The translations under genes and the position numbers were made by a program. 35,354 nt of DNA from Deltaproteobacteria bacterium (lineage in GTDB: Bacteria > Desulfobacterota > Desulfobacteria > Desulfobacterales > Desulfatirhabdiaceae). Under the pieces are notes generated by a model. It made no database searches, was not told where the DNA came from, and saw only the letters and a list, made by a program, of their open reading frames with translations. The stretch lies in contig JACRBZ010000005.1 of assembly GCA_016219185.1 (NCBI GenBank), positions 1-35,354 of the forward strand, written 5' to 3'. Shown in pieces: positions 1-8,378 of the stretch (within the stretch, counting starts at the first letter, position 1; each line of letters begins with the position of its first letter).

Positions 1-1
1 C

Positions 2-364
2 GAGCAGGCCAAGGGCATCGAGCAGGTGAATATTGCGATTTCCGAAATGGACAAGGTGACCCAGCAAAACGCGGCCACTGCCGAGGAGTCCGCGTCTGCT
101 TCGGAGGAAATGAATGCTCAGGCCGAGCAGATGAAAGGCATGGTCAATGAACTGGTTGTAATTGTGGAAGGGAATGCCACGGTATCGCAGTTCAGCGCAG
201 ATAGACACTTGAGCCCCGCTGCATATGCCAGGCATTCACAAAACAAGGCGTTAGCCGTTACCAAAACACCTTCAAAGAGAAAAACGCCGTCCCTTTACCG
301 GTCCAAAGAGGTTCATCCCGATGACATCATTCCCATGGATGAGAATGATATTAGAGATTTTTAA
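2..364 (+). CDS. Methyl-accepting chemotaxis protein, C-terminal fragment
   Basis: The reading frame is open from base 2, so the gene starts left of the window. The first ~50 residues have the tail of an MCP signalling domain: the stretch 'VTQQNAATAEESASASEEM' is the typical helix that follows the CheA/CheW-contacting hairpin. The remainder (about residues 60-120) is a low-complexity, Lys/Arg-rich linker ending in an acidic tail (DENDIRDF), a common C-terminal extension in these receptors. The protein would be a membrane or cytoplasmic chemoreceptor that controls CheA; ligand and topology cannot be told because the N-terminal part is missing. The family call is firm, the specificity unknown. 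Confidence 0.9.
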   Translation, partial: EQAKGIEQVNIAISEMDKVTQQNAATAEESASASEEMNAQAEQMKGMVNELVVIVEGNATVSQFSADRHLSPAAYARHSQNKALAVTKTPSKRKTPSLYRSKEVHPDDIIPMDENDIRDF

Positions 365-714
365 CGCTTAACGCGATCGCTGAAAAAGCATCGTTGTCAC
401 AGGAATTGAGTACGCTCTTTACATATTTAAATTTGATAAGAAGCACGAATGACGGCGGTTTAGGGGAAATTATTTTTTCTTTAACAGCCGTTTTCGTGGT
501 CCAAGAGATCTATCTCATTATTTTTTCTCAAGAAGTCGTTGGGTTCGATGCCGGCCTGTTAAAGGATGGCTCGCAGGGTGCCTTCCATCCTCAGATCCTA
601 TGGTGGTTTCAATCCGTACTGATGGCTTGGGCTCACTTGATTCGATTTTTTTCAAAGTTTCGATGATACTATTTTAAAGGAATGGATGCGGGACCGCGGG
701 AAAAATCCAGGCCC
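365..714. other. Intergenic gap between MCP and trpG/pabA; no convincing gene
   Basis: This 350-base stretch lies between convergent genes. A plus-strand frame is open from a TTG at 394 to 666, but it has no Shine-Dalgarno sequence, no recognisable domain and an erratic hydrophobic composition, so I do not call it. I see no strong terminator hairpin with a T-run, only a short GC-rich inverted segment near 690-700. Confidence 0.5.
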
Positions 715-1338
715 TTAAAAAGAGCCGGAATGAAGTGATCCGGATATGCGAGAAATCTTTTGGCGGGTTGTGATATTGAGAAAATTTTCGATAAGCAGAG
801 CCCCGTGTTCGGTCATGAAGCTTTCGGGATGAAACTGCACGCCATGAAGGGGATATTGCGGATGTGACAGACCCATGATGACTCCATCCGTGCTTTTAGC
901 GGTAATCGTAAGGGGGCTGCCCTCTGCCGGGGTTGTCATCAGGGAATGATACCTGGCGGCGCTAAAGGGTGAGGGCACATTCTTGAAAATGCCTGCTCCG
1001 GTATGTTCAATCCTGCTGACTTTACCGTGCACGGGAACCGGCGCGCGAACGGTTTTGCCCCCGAAGGCTTCGTTCATGCACTGCATTCCCAGGCATATAC
1101 CGAAAATGGGGATATGACGGTGCCACCGGCGAATCAGGGGAATGGATATACCGGCATGGGCCGGATCTCTGGGGCCGGGACTGATCAGGATGTAATCCGG
1201 CTTTCTGCTTTCAACTTCATCCAGTTCGATCCGGTCGCTTCGGACCACATCAATATCCAGGAGATGGTTTCGAAACATCTGGACCAGATTGTAGGTAAAA
1301 GAGTCATAATTGTCTATCACCATCAGTTTTGCCGTCAT
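715..1338 (-). CDS. trpG: Glutamine amidotransferase, anthranilate/aminodeoxychorismate synthase component II
   Basis: A 207-residue class I glutamine amidotransferase. It hydrolyses glutamine and passes ammonia to a TrpE or PabB partner for anthranilate or 4-amino-4-deoxychorismate synthesis. The N-terminus (MVIDNYDSFTYNL) is diagnostic of TrpG/PabA. The nucleophile C82 sits in GICLGMQ, and H170 and E172 sit in VQFHPES, so the triad is complete. I chose the ATG at 1338, preceded by GAGAGGGAAG, over the longer open frame up to 1410, because the extension runs through a terminator hairpin. No trpE or pabB is in the window, so trpG versus pabA cannot be settled; a downstream folP (16282) does not decide it. 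Length is slightly above the usual 190-195. Confidence 0.88.
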   Translation of the reverse strand: MTAKLMVIDNYDSFTYNLVQMFRNHLLDIDVVRSDRIELDEVESRKPDYILISPGPRDPAHAGISIPLIRRWHRHIPIFGICLGMQCMNEAFGGKTVRAPVPVHGKVSRIEHTGAGIFKNVPSPFSAARYHSLMTTPAEGSPLTITAKSTDGVIMGLSHPQYPLHGVQFHPESFMTEHGALLIENFLNITTRQKISRISGSLHSGSF

Positions 1339-1354
1339 CTTCCCTCTCCGCAAT

Positions 1355-1392
1355 AAAAAAACGCCACCCGACATGGAGTCTGGGTGGCGTTT
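1355..1392 (-). terminator. Intrinsic terminator in the leader of trpG/pabA
   Basis: On the minus strand the 11-bp stem AAACGCCACCC / GGGTGGCGTTT (plus-strand arms 1359-1369 and 1382-1392) encloses a small loop and is followed by seven T (1361-1355). The T-run ends only 17 bases before the trpG ATG. It either ends the transcript of the upstream KptA-like gene (stop at 1524) or acts as an attenuator for trpG. I see no obvious leader peptide rich in Trp codons. Confidence 0.8.
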
Positions 1393-1523
1393 GCCTTTAA
1401 CATAACTCAACGATAAAACAATAGATTGTAAAATGCGAAAGCATGTTGCCGGATCATGGCAAAAGGCTTTCTTCTTTATTATCCGATATTCAAATGGAGG
1501 TCAAGGTTGTCATCAAGACATTT

Positions 1524-2258
1524 TCAGAGATAATCCGGATTTCTCAGCAGTCGTTTTCTGTTCTTTTTCCAGACGATCTCTTTTTTACGGCCCTTGATTT
1601 TTTGAGAGACCAGCTTTTCATTTTGGATCTCCAGGGTAAAACTTCCCGGAGTTTTGGGGTGTTGCGGGGAAGGCTCGGCTACCTGATCCCCGGGCTCTTT
1701 TTCCGGAGCCAACGCCGGTCCGGTAAAACACCTTGCGGGGATATGCTCTGCAGTCACCAGAGAGCCCCCGGCTTGATAAAAAATAACGCCCTGCTCCTTG
1801 CATTTATTGCAAAAAACCGACAATAAAACCGCTTTCGGATCATTGCGCCTGCCCATTCGAAGTGCCATGTCCCTGTCCGAACTCAATACAACCCGTGAAT
1901 ATGCAGACGGCGATATCCCTTTTTCAAGAACATGGGCATGGGCTTTTTGCCTGACACAGACGTAAAGCAATTTCGGGGGGTCGGGTGAAATCGTATGCTT
2001 GGGAAGATGGCTTCGGTCAACCGAGCGAATACGACCTTCCGCTATTTCGATCTGCGGTTCGGGCTCCCGAAGCAGAAGTTCATGAAAATGGGCCTCCCGG
2101 ATAAATTTCCAGTCTTTTTCCTCCCAAATTGCCTTCAGGAGCACCTTCATGGAAACAAAACCGTTTTCATCCAGAACCAGCCCGAATTCGTATGGCCGTC
2201 TTCCCAGGATATACAATAACAATTTCGACAATCGGCGTAGCGTAATATCGGTTTTCAT
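1524..2258 (-). CDS. KptA/Tpt1-like RNA 2'-phosphotransferase family protein, probable pseudoenzyme
   Basis: The 244-residue product follows the KptA fold layout: an N-terminal winged-helix part (residues 8-45, LSKLL..ILGRRPYEFGLVLDENGFV), an IRSV segment (77-80) and an ADP-ribosyltransferase-like C-terminal half (97-182). KptA/Tpt1 removes a 2'-phosphate from RNA using NAD. In functional members an Arg-His pair precedes the first Pro and a YHGT motif binds NAD; here these read G19-R20 and Y99-V-C-V, and the later HVHLS segment reads RVVLS. Arg78 is kept. A ~60-residue Pro/Lys-rich basic tail follows the fold. The ATG at 2258 has only a weak ribosome site. Family membership is by pattern; loss of activity is inference. 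Confidence 0.7.
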   Translation of the reverse strand: MKTDITLRRLSKLLLYILGRRPYEFGLVLDENGFVSMKVLLKAIWEEKDWKFIREAHFHELLLREPEPQIEIAEGRIRSVDRSHLPKHTISPDPPKLLYVCVRQKAHAHVLEKGISPSAYSRVVLSSDRDMALRMGRRNDPKAVLLSVFCNKCKEQGVIFYQAGGSLVTAEHIPARCFTGPALAPEKEPGDQVAEPSPQHPKTPGSFTLEIQNEKLVSQKIKGRKKEIVWKKNRKRLLRNPDYL

Positions 2259-2316
2259 GTGTTTTTCGGGTGCGTCCCGAACTGCGGTTGGGTTTTAATG
2301 ATCACCGGAATTGAGC

Positions 2317-2345
2317 TTGATTAATTCTCTATCGGATTATATAAA
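2317..2345 (+). promoter_or_regulatory. Probable sigma70 promoter of pepA
   Basis: TTGATT (2317-2322) is followed after exactly 17 bases by TATAAA (2340-2345). It lies in the divergent spacer between the KptA-like gene and pepA, about 100 bases before the pepA start. Confidence 0.55.
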
Positions 2346-2444
2346 AAAGATCAGACATTTGCCAGCCTCAGCCATAGCCTTTTTCAGGATGGGTTACAAC
2401 CTGAAAAATGATTATTGACCATTTTTTCGAAAGGAGCCTTACGG

Positions 2445-3923
2445 GTGTTAACTATCGTATCATCATCTGAGATTGAAAAGAAACGGGTTGAAATGCTGGT
2501 AATCCCGGTTTGCGAAGATGCGGACATCCATCCGCCCGCCCTCATGCCGGCTCTGTTGCATCAAGCCAGAGATCTTAAGGGGTTCGGCGCCGACAATGAA
2601 GATATCGTTTTTTACGCGCCATCCGGGGTCCTGGCTGCTCAGGTCATGATCGTTGGACTGGGGAAAAAGGATAAGTTGGATGGAGAAATGCTGCGAAGGG
2701 CCTGCGGCAGGGCCATAAAAAAATGTATTCAAAAAGAGATCTCCGAAGCCTTGTTTGTGGTTCCCTTTACGGAAGTTCTTCATATGGAGCCGGATGTTAT
2801 CCTTGAAGCCATGGTGGAAGGGGCTCTTCTGGGGAACTATCAGTTTGACCGGTTCAAAAAACCCAAACATCCGTCGCTCTTGAAGATCGCCTTTGCCGTT
2901 CCCAAAGGTTCTGTTCAGCATGCAAGACGGTTATCACAAAAAATTAATATTATTTGCGATGGGACCCTTTTGGCCCGGGAATGGGTGATAATCCCATCCA
3001 ACCTGAAACGGCCGGAACAATTTGCCAGGTCATTGGTACAGGCGGCGGAAAAGGAAAACCTGAAAACCGAGGTCCTGGATCATACGGCTTTGAAGAAAAA
3101 AAACTTCGGTGCGCTTCTGGCTGTTGCCGCAGGCAGTGATGCCAATGCCAGAATGGTTATTCTGGAACATGATCCCGGCAATACCGCTCAAACCCTTGCG
3201 CTGGTGGGAAAAGGCGTTACGTTTGACTCCGGGGGGATAAATCTAAAGCCCCAGGGCTCTCTCGAGGACATGAAGATGGATATGGCGGGTGCCGCCGCCG
3301 TTGCCGCCACAATGATCACCGCGGCAAGGCTTAAGCTGCCGGTTCGCCTGATCGGCGTCCTGCCGCTGGTGGAGAACATGCCTTCGGGTTCCGCAACCCG
3401 GCCAGGGGATATTGTCAAAAGCTTTTCCGGCAAAACCATCGAAATCAACAATACGGACGCCGAAGGCAGGCTGATTCTGGCCGATGCCCTGTCCTATGTC
3501 ATTCAAACCTACAAGCCGGATGCCGTCGTTGACCTTGCCACATTGACAGGGGCCTGCGTGGTGGCCCTGGGTGAAAGAATCGCCGGTGTGTTCTCGCCTG
3601 ATGACGAAATGTCCGAAACCCTCGTTGCATCCGGCAGAAAAACGTTCGAGCGCTGCTGGAAAATGCCGCTTCCGGAAGACTATCGAGATCTTTTAAAGAG
3701 CGAGTTTGCGGATATTTGCAACATTACAGGCTTGAAATGGGGGGGCGCCATTACTGCCGCGCTTTTTCTATCCGAATTTACGGAAAATACCCGGTGGATG
3801 CATGTTGACATTGCCGGGCCTGCATACGTGAAAAAGGAAACCGCATATTGCGGGGTCGGCGGAACAGGCTTTGGGGTCAGGTTGCTCTGCGACTGGATCG
3901 AGCAAATGGTAAAAACCGAGTAG
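2445..3923 (+). CDS. pepA: Leucyl aminopeptidase (M17 family)
   Basis: A 492-residue cytosolic di-metal aminopeptidase that removes N-terminal residues from peptides. The catalytic C-terminal half has GKGVTFDSGGINLKP (metal-binding Lys and Asp) and the family signature NTDAEGRL followed by ADALSY; the N-terminal third is the variable regulatory domain. Length matches the ~500-residue family. I place the start at GTG 2445, because AAAGGAG at 2429-2435 sits eight or nine bases upstream. The longer frame from TTG 2415 would put this ribosome site inside the gene. The sulfotransferase gene follows 20 bases after the stop. All metal-ligand motifs seem intact. Confidence 0.93.
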   Translation: MLTIVSSSEIEKKRVEMLVIPVCEDADIHPPALMPALLHQARDLKGFGADNEDIVFYAPSGVLAAQVMIVGLGKKDKLDGEMLRRACGRAIKKCIQKEISEALFVVPFTEVLHMEPDVILEAMVEGALLGNYQFDRFKKPKHPSLLKIAFAVPKGSVQHARRLSQKINIICDGTLLAREWVIIPSNLKRPEQFARSLVQAAEKENLKTEVLDHTALKKKNFGALLAVAAGSDANARMVILEHDPGNTAQTLALVGKGVTFDSGGINLKPQGSLEDMKMDMAGAAAVAATMITAARLKLPVRLIGVLPLVENMPSGSATRPGDIVKSFSGKTIEINNTDAEGRLILADALSYVIQTYKPDAVVDLATLTGACVVALGERIAGVFSPDDEMSETLVASGRKTFERCWKMPLPEDYRDLLKSEFADICNITGLKWGGAITAALFLSEFTENTRWMHVDIAGPAYVKKETAYCGVGGTGFGVRLLCDWIEQMVKTE

Positions 3924-3943
3924 CCGTACGGAGTAACTTTCTG

Positions 3944-5176
3944 ATGATTGCTTTTGATTTTAAACTGATGGTCAGGCTGGCGCATAGATCGATCTTCGAA
4001 CTCAAAGATATGGATAGTCGCTGCAAATCCAGGCGTATTGCCATGTTGCTGATCAATTTATTTTTTTATGGTCTCAGCGAAATGATTCACTGGACGTGTT
4101 TTTTTCTGGATGAATTCTTTTTTCCGGATTACCGGCAAGTGGATGTCATTGAACCGGTATTTATTGCCGGGTTGCCCCGAAGCGGCACAACCCACATGCA
4201 CAGGCTCATGGCAAAAGATCCTCAGTTCACTTCTTTCAGGCTATGGGAGATCCTGCTGGCCCCATCCATTGTTCAAAAAAAATTTTATAAAGCAATGGGC
4301 GTTCTGGATCGAAAACTGGGAAGCCCCATCAGCCGCTTTATTGATAAATTTGAAAAAGCGGCATTTAAAAACAAATTTCATGAAATCGGGTTGTTTAAAC
4401 CCGAAGAAGATGATCCCATTCTTCTTCATATTTTTTCTTCTTTTTTTTTGGTTTTCATGTTTCCATTTGATGAGGATGTTCGCCGTTTTTCACGGTTTGA
4501 TCTGGAAATACCCGCTGCTGAACGCGCCAGAATCATGAAATTCTACAAGCAGTGTGTTCAGCGCCATCTTTATGTTTTCGGCAAAGATAAACGGTTTCTT
4601 TCCAAGAACCCGGCTTTCAGCCCTAAAATTCGGTCCATCGGAGAGACATTTCCGGACGCAAAAGTGATTTATATGGCAAGAAATCCTTTACAAGCCGTGG
4701 CTTCCGGCATGAGCTTCAGATCATTTTTGCTGGATCACCTTTACTTTCCGCTTTCCCCTGAGGCCATCCAGTCGTTAATCCTCCAAAACGCGCTGTTTTT
4801 TTATACCCATCCCCTGGAAATCCTTTCCGCCTGGCAGGAAAATCGCCATGCCTTTGTAAACTATGATTCTCTGATCGCGGACTCCGAGAAGACGGTTCTT
4901 GACGTTTACCATCGCTTTGGCCTGAATGTTTCAACTCCTTATCGCAGGGCCCTGTCTCTTGATAAGATCCGATCTTTTGCCTACCGGAGCCGGCATTGCT
5001 ATGCCCCCGAGGATTTCGGAATTTCCCGTGATACCATCATCTCATTGTTTAAGCAGGTATTTGATAAATTCGGATTTGATATGAATTCAGGCGAAAATCT
5101 TAACAGCGAATCGCTCGGGCCGGATCAGGATAATGATTCAGGGGATTTTGTGTCTAACGAATCCTGCAGGATGTGA
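3944..5176 (+). CDS. Sulfotransferase family protein
   Basis: A 410-residue protein with the PAPS-dependent sulfotransferase signature: the 5'-phosphosulfate loop FIAGLPRSGTTHMHRL at about residues 68-83, and a 3'-phosphate element KVIYMARNPLQAVASG near residue 240, with the usual Arg and Ser. Proteins of this broad family (PF13469 type) transfer sulfate to carbohydrate, lipid or peptide acceptors; the acceptor here is unknown. The N-terminus is rich in aromatic and hydrophobic residues (MLLINLFFYGLSEMIHWTCFFLDEFFF), suggesting membrane association. The start at ATG 3944 has GGAG 10 bases upstream; a frame open further upstream overlaps pepA and is not used. The 3' end overlaps the convergent nrdG by 23 bases. 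Confidence 0.8.
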   Translation: MIAFDFKLMVRLAHRSIFELKDMDSRCKSRRIAMLLINLFFYGLSEMIHWTCFFLDEFFFPDYRQVDVIEPVFIAGLPRSGTTHMHRLMAKDPQFTSFRLWEILLAPSIVQKKFYKAMGVLDRKLGSPISRFIDKFEKAAFKNKFHEIGLFKPEEDDPILLHIFSSFFLVFMFPFDEDVRRFSRFDLEIPAAERARIMKFYKQCVQRHLYVFGKDKRFLSKNPAFSPKIRSIGETFPDAKVIYMARNPLQAVASGMSFRSFLLDHLYFPLSPEAIQSLILQNALFFYTHPLEILSAWQENRHAFVNYDSLIADSEKTVLDVYHRFGLNVSTPYRRALSLDKIRSFAYRSRHCYAPEDFGISRDTIISLFKQVFDKFGFDMNSGENLNSESLGPDQDNDSGDFVSNESCRM

Positions 5177-5846
5177 CCCATTTTTCAGCGATTGCTCGAT
5201 ACTCCAGAAGATCGTTTTCCGTGATGCGGTAATCATGTGCTTTAAAAAACTCCGGATTCAATACACGAGAAAGCCGAAAGCGCTGAAGCACATACAGATC
5301 GGCCCCCTGAATCATGCCACAGATGCTTCTGACGATGTGCTTATCGATCAGCGGTCTGATGCAGGTGGTCCTGAACTCATGGGAAAGCCCGGATGCTTTG
5401 ATCAAGCCAATGCTGGATGTTATCGCATCCGTGTTGCAATCTTTCTGGATATATTGCGGGTAAAGCTCGGGAACCGTCTTGATATCCATGGCCACATAGT
5501 CAACCAGTCCCCCTGAAATCAGTTTCTCCAGGACATTCGGGCAGCTTCCATTGGTATCGAGCTTGATGGAATACCCCATCTGCCAAATGGTCCGGCATAC
5601 CCGGATCACATCCGGATGAAGGCACGGCTCGCCGCCGGAAATCACCACGCCTTCCAGAAATCCTTTGCGTTTTTCCAGAAAATCAAATGCCGCCTGCTCG
5701 GGCCACTGCTCCAGCGCCGTCCCTTTTGCCAGCTCGGGATTATGGCAAAAGGGACAGTGGAAATTGCATCCTGAAAAAAAAAGCACGCAACTCACCTTTC
5801 CCGGATAATCGATCAGCGTGCTTTTTTGAATTCCCCCGAAAACCAT
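5154..5846 (-). CDS. nrdG: Anaerobic ribonucleoside-triphosphate reductase activating protein
   Basis: A 230-residue radical-SAM enzyme that installs the glycyl radical on NrdD using S-adenosylmethionine and a [4Fe-4S] cluster. The cluster motif CNFHCPFCHN (CxxxCxxC) begins near residue 27, preceded by QKSTLIDYPGKV, which is characteristic of the NrdG/PflA-like group. A GGEP motif (VVISGGEPCLH) follows for SAM binding. The ATG abuts the nrdD stop (TAA at 5849-5847, ATG at 5846), so the two are translationally coupled. The 3' end overlaps the convergent sulfotransferase. Confidence 0.92.
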   Translation of the reverse strand: MVFGGIQKSTLIDYPGKVSCVLFFSGCNFHCPFCHNPELAKGTALEQWPEQAAFDFLEKRKGFLEGVVISGGEPCLHPDVIRVCRTIWQMGYSIKLDTNGSCPNVLEKLISGGLVDYVAMDIKTVPELYPQYIQKDCNTDAITSSIGLIKASGLSHEFRTTCIRPLIDKHIVRSICGMIQGADLYVLQRFRLSRVLNPEFFKAHDYRITENDLLEYRAIAEKWVTSCRIR

Positions 5847-8039
5847 TTACAATCCTATTGCAGCCGCCGAGGATAACGGATCGGCATGATCCGCGACATA
5901 AGAAACGGCGGGTTCGGGAACTTTCGGATTACAGGGCTTCATTTCCTGAGTATTCAGATCAAAGGTGTTGCGGATGGCGAACTCAGCCTGTTTGCCGTTG
6001 TTCCACTGTTTGACGGGCCTCAGGTAACCCACCACCCGGGAATATATCTCGGTTTCCTGGCCGCAAGCCTTGCAGGTTTCCTGCTCCCCGACAAGATAGC
6101 CATGTGACGGGCAGACGCTGAAGGTGGGCGTCAGCGTAAAATAGGGAAGGTGAAACCGGGTGGACACATTTCGAACCAGATGCTTGACGGCTTCGATATC
6201 GGTGACCTGCTCCCCCAGAAAAATGTGAAGGACGGTTCCGCCGGTATACTTGGTCTGGAGCCTGTCCTGAAGCGTGAGGGTTTCAAAAATATCCTGGGTA
6301 TAATTGACGGGCAACTGGGTTGAATTGGTGTAAAACGGCGCGGCCCCGCCCTGATAATCCGTTTCATTGGCACAGACGATATGGGGATAGCGTTTCTTGT
6401 CCATCAGGGCCAGGCGGTAGGACGTGCCTTCCGCAGGCGTTGCTTCCAGATTGAACATGTCTCCGGTTTTTTCCTGAATGCCGGAAATCGCGCCGCGCAG
6501 AAAATCCATCACCTCGAGGGAAAACGCCTGACCCACGGTTGTGGCAATGCCTTCTCCGATAAAATTGATACAGGCTTCATTCATTCCAATAATGCCGATG
6601 GTTGAAAAATGATTCTTCCAGTAAAGGCCGGTTCGGCTCTTGATGTCTCTCAGATAAAACTTGGAATAGGGATACAGGTTTTTGTCGGTAAATTTTTCAA
6701 GCACTTTTCGTTTGATATTCAGGCTTTCAACCGCCAAGGTTACCTGCTCGGTCAATCGGGCCAGAAAATCGTCTTTATCCTGGGCGAGAAATCCGATCCG
6801 GGGAAGGTTGATGGTGACCACCCCGATAGAGCCCGTGAGCGGATTTGCGCCGAAAAGCCCGCCGCCCCTCTTTAAAAGCTCGCGGTTATCAAGCCTGAGC
6901 CGGCAACACATGGATCTGGCATCTTCCGGAGACATATCGGAGTTGACAAAATTCGAAAAATAGGGAATTCCGTATTTTCCGGTCATTTTCCAGATCATTT
7001 CCAGGTTGGGGTTGTTCCAGTCGAAATCCGCCGTGATATTGTACGTGGGGATGGGAAAGGTAAATACCCTGCCCCTGGCGTCCCCTTCCATCATGACCTC
7101 GGCAAACGCCCGGTTGATCAGATTCATCTCGGCCTGAAAATCGGCATAGGTCTGATCTTTTTCGTTTCCGCCGATAATCACGGGTACGTCCCGAAGCGTG
7201 GAAGGGACCTGAAGATCAAGGGTGATATTCGTAAAAGGGGTCTGAAATCCCACGCGGGTCGGAATGTTGATATTAAAGACAAATTCCTGAATGGCCTGTT
7301 TGACATCGAGATAGTCCAGGTTGTCGTAGCGAACAAACGGGGCCAGAAGGGTATCGAAGCTGGATATGGCCTGGGCCCCTGCGGCTTCGCCCTGGAGCGT
7401 GTAGAAAAAATTGACGATCTGGCCCAGGGCCGAGCGAAGGTGTTTGGGAGGCGCGCTTTCCACCTTGCCCTCAACGCCCTTGAAGCCGGACTTGAGCAAA
7501 TCCATCAGATCCCAGCCCACGCAATAGACCGAAAGCAGACTGAGATCGTGAATATGAAGATCCCCGTTTTTGTGTGCATTGCGGATCTCCGGCGGATAGA
7601 TGCGATTCAGCCAGTACTCCGTGGTCACATCAGAGGAAATGTAATTGTTGAGCCCCTGAAGTGAATAGCACATGTTGCTGTTTTCCTTGATTTTCCAGTC
7701 CAGCTTCTGAATGTAGTGTTCCACAAGGTCTATGCTGGCCTTTGTGGAGATGCTGCGGATCTGGGAATGTTGTTCCCGGTACAGGATATAGGCTTTGGCT
7801 GTTTTATGAAACGGGGAGTCCAGAAGAACCCGCTCAACGATGTCTTGAACTTCTTCAACTTCCGGAAGTTGTCCCAGTCGAAGCTCGTGGGCCAGGGTTA
7901 ATACACGAAGCGTTAATTTTTTGGCTTCGCGTTCTTCAAATTCGCCGGTTGCTTTTCCAGCCTTGGCAATAGCCGCCGTAATTTTAGAGGAATCAAACTC
8001 GACAATTCGGCCGTCACGTTTTTTGATATTTTCGAACAT
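5847..8039 (-). CDS. nrdD: Anaerobic (class III) ribonucleoside-triphosphate reductase
   Basis: A 730-residue glycyl-radical enzyme that makes dNTPs from NTPs without oxygen. It has an N-terminal ATP-cone (residues 1-95, KKRDGRIVEFDSSKI) for allosteric control, the active-site Cys region SMCCRLRLD, and a C-terminal zinc-binding cluster (C643, C656, C659) followed by the glycyl-radical loop RVVGYLRPVKQWNNGK with the radical Gly at about 671. All landmarks are intact and the length is usual. The ATG at 8039 has a strong ribosome site (GAGGTGAT). It is the first gene of nrdD-nrdG, with a promoter at 8164-8192. It points to an organism able to replicate anaerobically. Confidence 0.96.
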   Translation of the reverse strand: MFENIKKRDGRIVEFDSSKITAAIAKAGKATGEFEEREAKKLTLRVLTLAHELRLGQLPEVEEVQDIVERVLLDSPFHKTAKAYILYREQHSQIRSISTKASIDLVEHYIQKLDWKIKENSNMCYSLQGLNNYISSDVTTEYWLNRIYPPEIRNAHKNGDLHIHDLSLLSVYCVGWDLMDLLKSGFKGVEGKVESAPPKHLRSALGQIVNFFYTLQGEAAGAQAISSFDTLLAPFVRYDNLDYLDVKQAIQEFVFNINIPTRVGFQTPFTNITLDLQVPSTLRDVPVIIGGNEKDQTYADFQAEMNLINRAFAEVMMEGDARGRVFTFPIPTYNITADFDWNNPNLEMIWKMTGKYGIPYFSNFVNSDMSPEDARSMCCRLRLDNRELLKRGGGLFGANPLTGSIGVVTINLPRIGFLAQDKDDFLARLTEQVTLAVESLNIKRKVLEKFTDKNLYPYSKFYLRDIKSRTGLYWKNHFSTIGIIGMNEACINFIGEGIATTVGQAFSLEVMDFLRGAISGIQEKTGDMFNLEATPAEGTSYRLALMDKKRYPHIVCANETDYQGGAAPFYTNSTQLPVNYTQDIFETLTLQDRLQTKYTGGTVLHIFLGEQVTDIEAVKHLVRNVSTRFHLPYFTLTPTFSVCPSHGYLVGEQETCKACGQETEIYSRVVGYLRPVKQWNNGKQAEFAIRNTFDLNTQEMKPCNPKVPEPAVSYVADHADPLSSAAAIGL

Positions 8040-8163
8040 GAAATCACCTCGGGTTATTCAAAAAGTCATTGTGTCTGTCGCAAGGACGGGTTTGTGGAAA
8101 AAAACGAACCAAATGGCTGTTTTTTGAACAAATCATCGAAAAAGCTTCCAGCATTTTCGAAAA

Positions 8164-8192
8164 GATTATTACAACATATGGTAATGTGTCAA
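8164..8192 (-). promoter_or_regulatory. Sigma70-type promoter of nrdDG
   Basis: On the minus strand TTGACA (8192-8187) is a perfect -35 box; AATAAT (8170-8165) follows after 16 bases, or ATAATC after 17. It lies about 125 bases before the nrdD ATG. Confidence 0.7.
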
Positions 8193-8213
8193 CACAAAAA
8201 TCAAGATATTGTA
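8172..8213 (-). promoter_or_regulatory. Tandem operator-like repeats, probable NrdR boxes
   Basis: Two 12-base sites, TACCATATGTTG (8183-8172) and TACAATATCTTG (8213-8202), match at 10 of 12 positions and start 30 bases apart, close to three helical turns. One lies in the -35/-10 spacer, the other just upstream of -35. They partly match the NrdR consensus (ACACwATATATwGTGT), whose boxes occur as phased pairs in ribonucleotide reductase promoters. Each match alone is moderate; the pairing and location carry the call. Confidence 0.45.
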
Positions 8214-8378
8214 TGTAAAGCGACATTTTTCCGGCTGTTCCCGGAAAATCGATAAAAGTTACTTATTGATAAAAATGTATTTTGTTATTAATGATAAGCA
8301 CGGATGGATAAGTAGCTGTAGCGCCTTGAAACAAGAACCCCTTGCCGTTAAAAAAGTAATGATTGGAATGCTGATTTC

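Noticed and set aside
394..666. Open frame from TTG with hydrophobic product
   Set aside because: No ribosome site, no family resemblance, and composition typical of chance frames in AT-rich intergenic DNA.
1003..1356. Plus-strand open frame inside trpG/pabA
   Set aside because: Antisense shadow of a well-supported gene.
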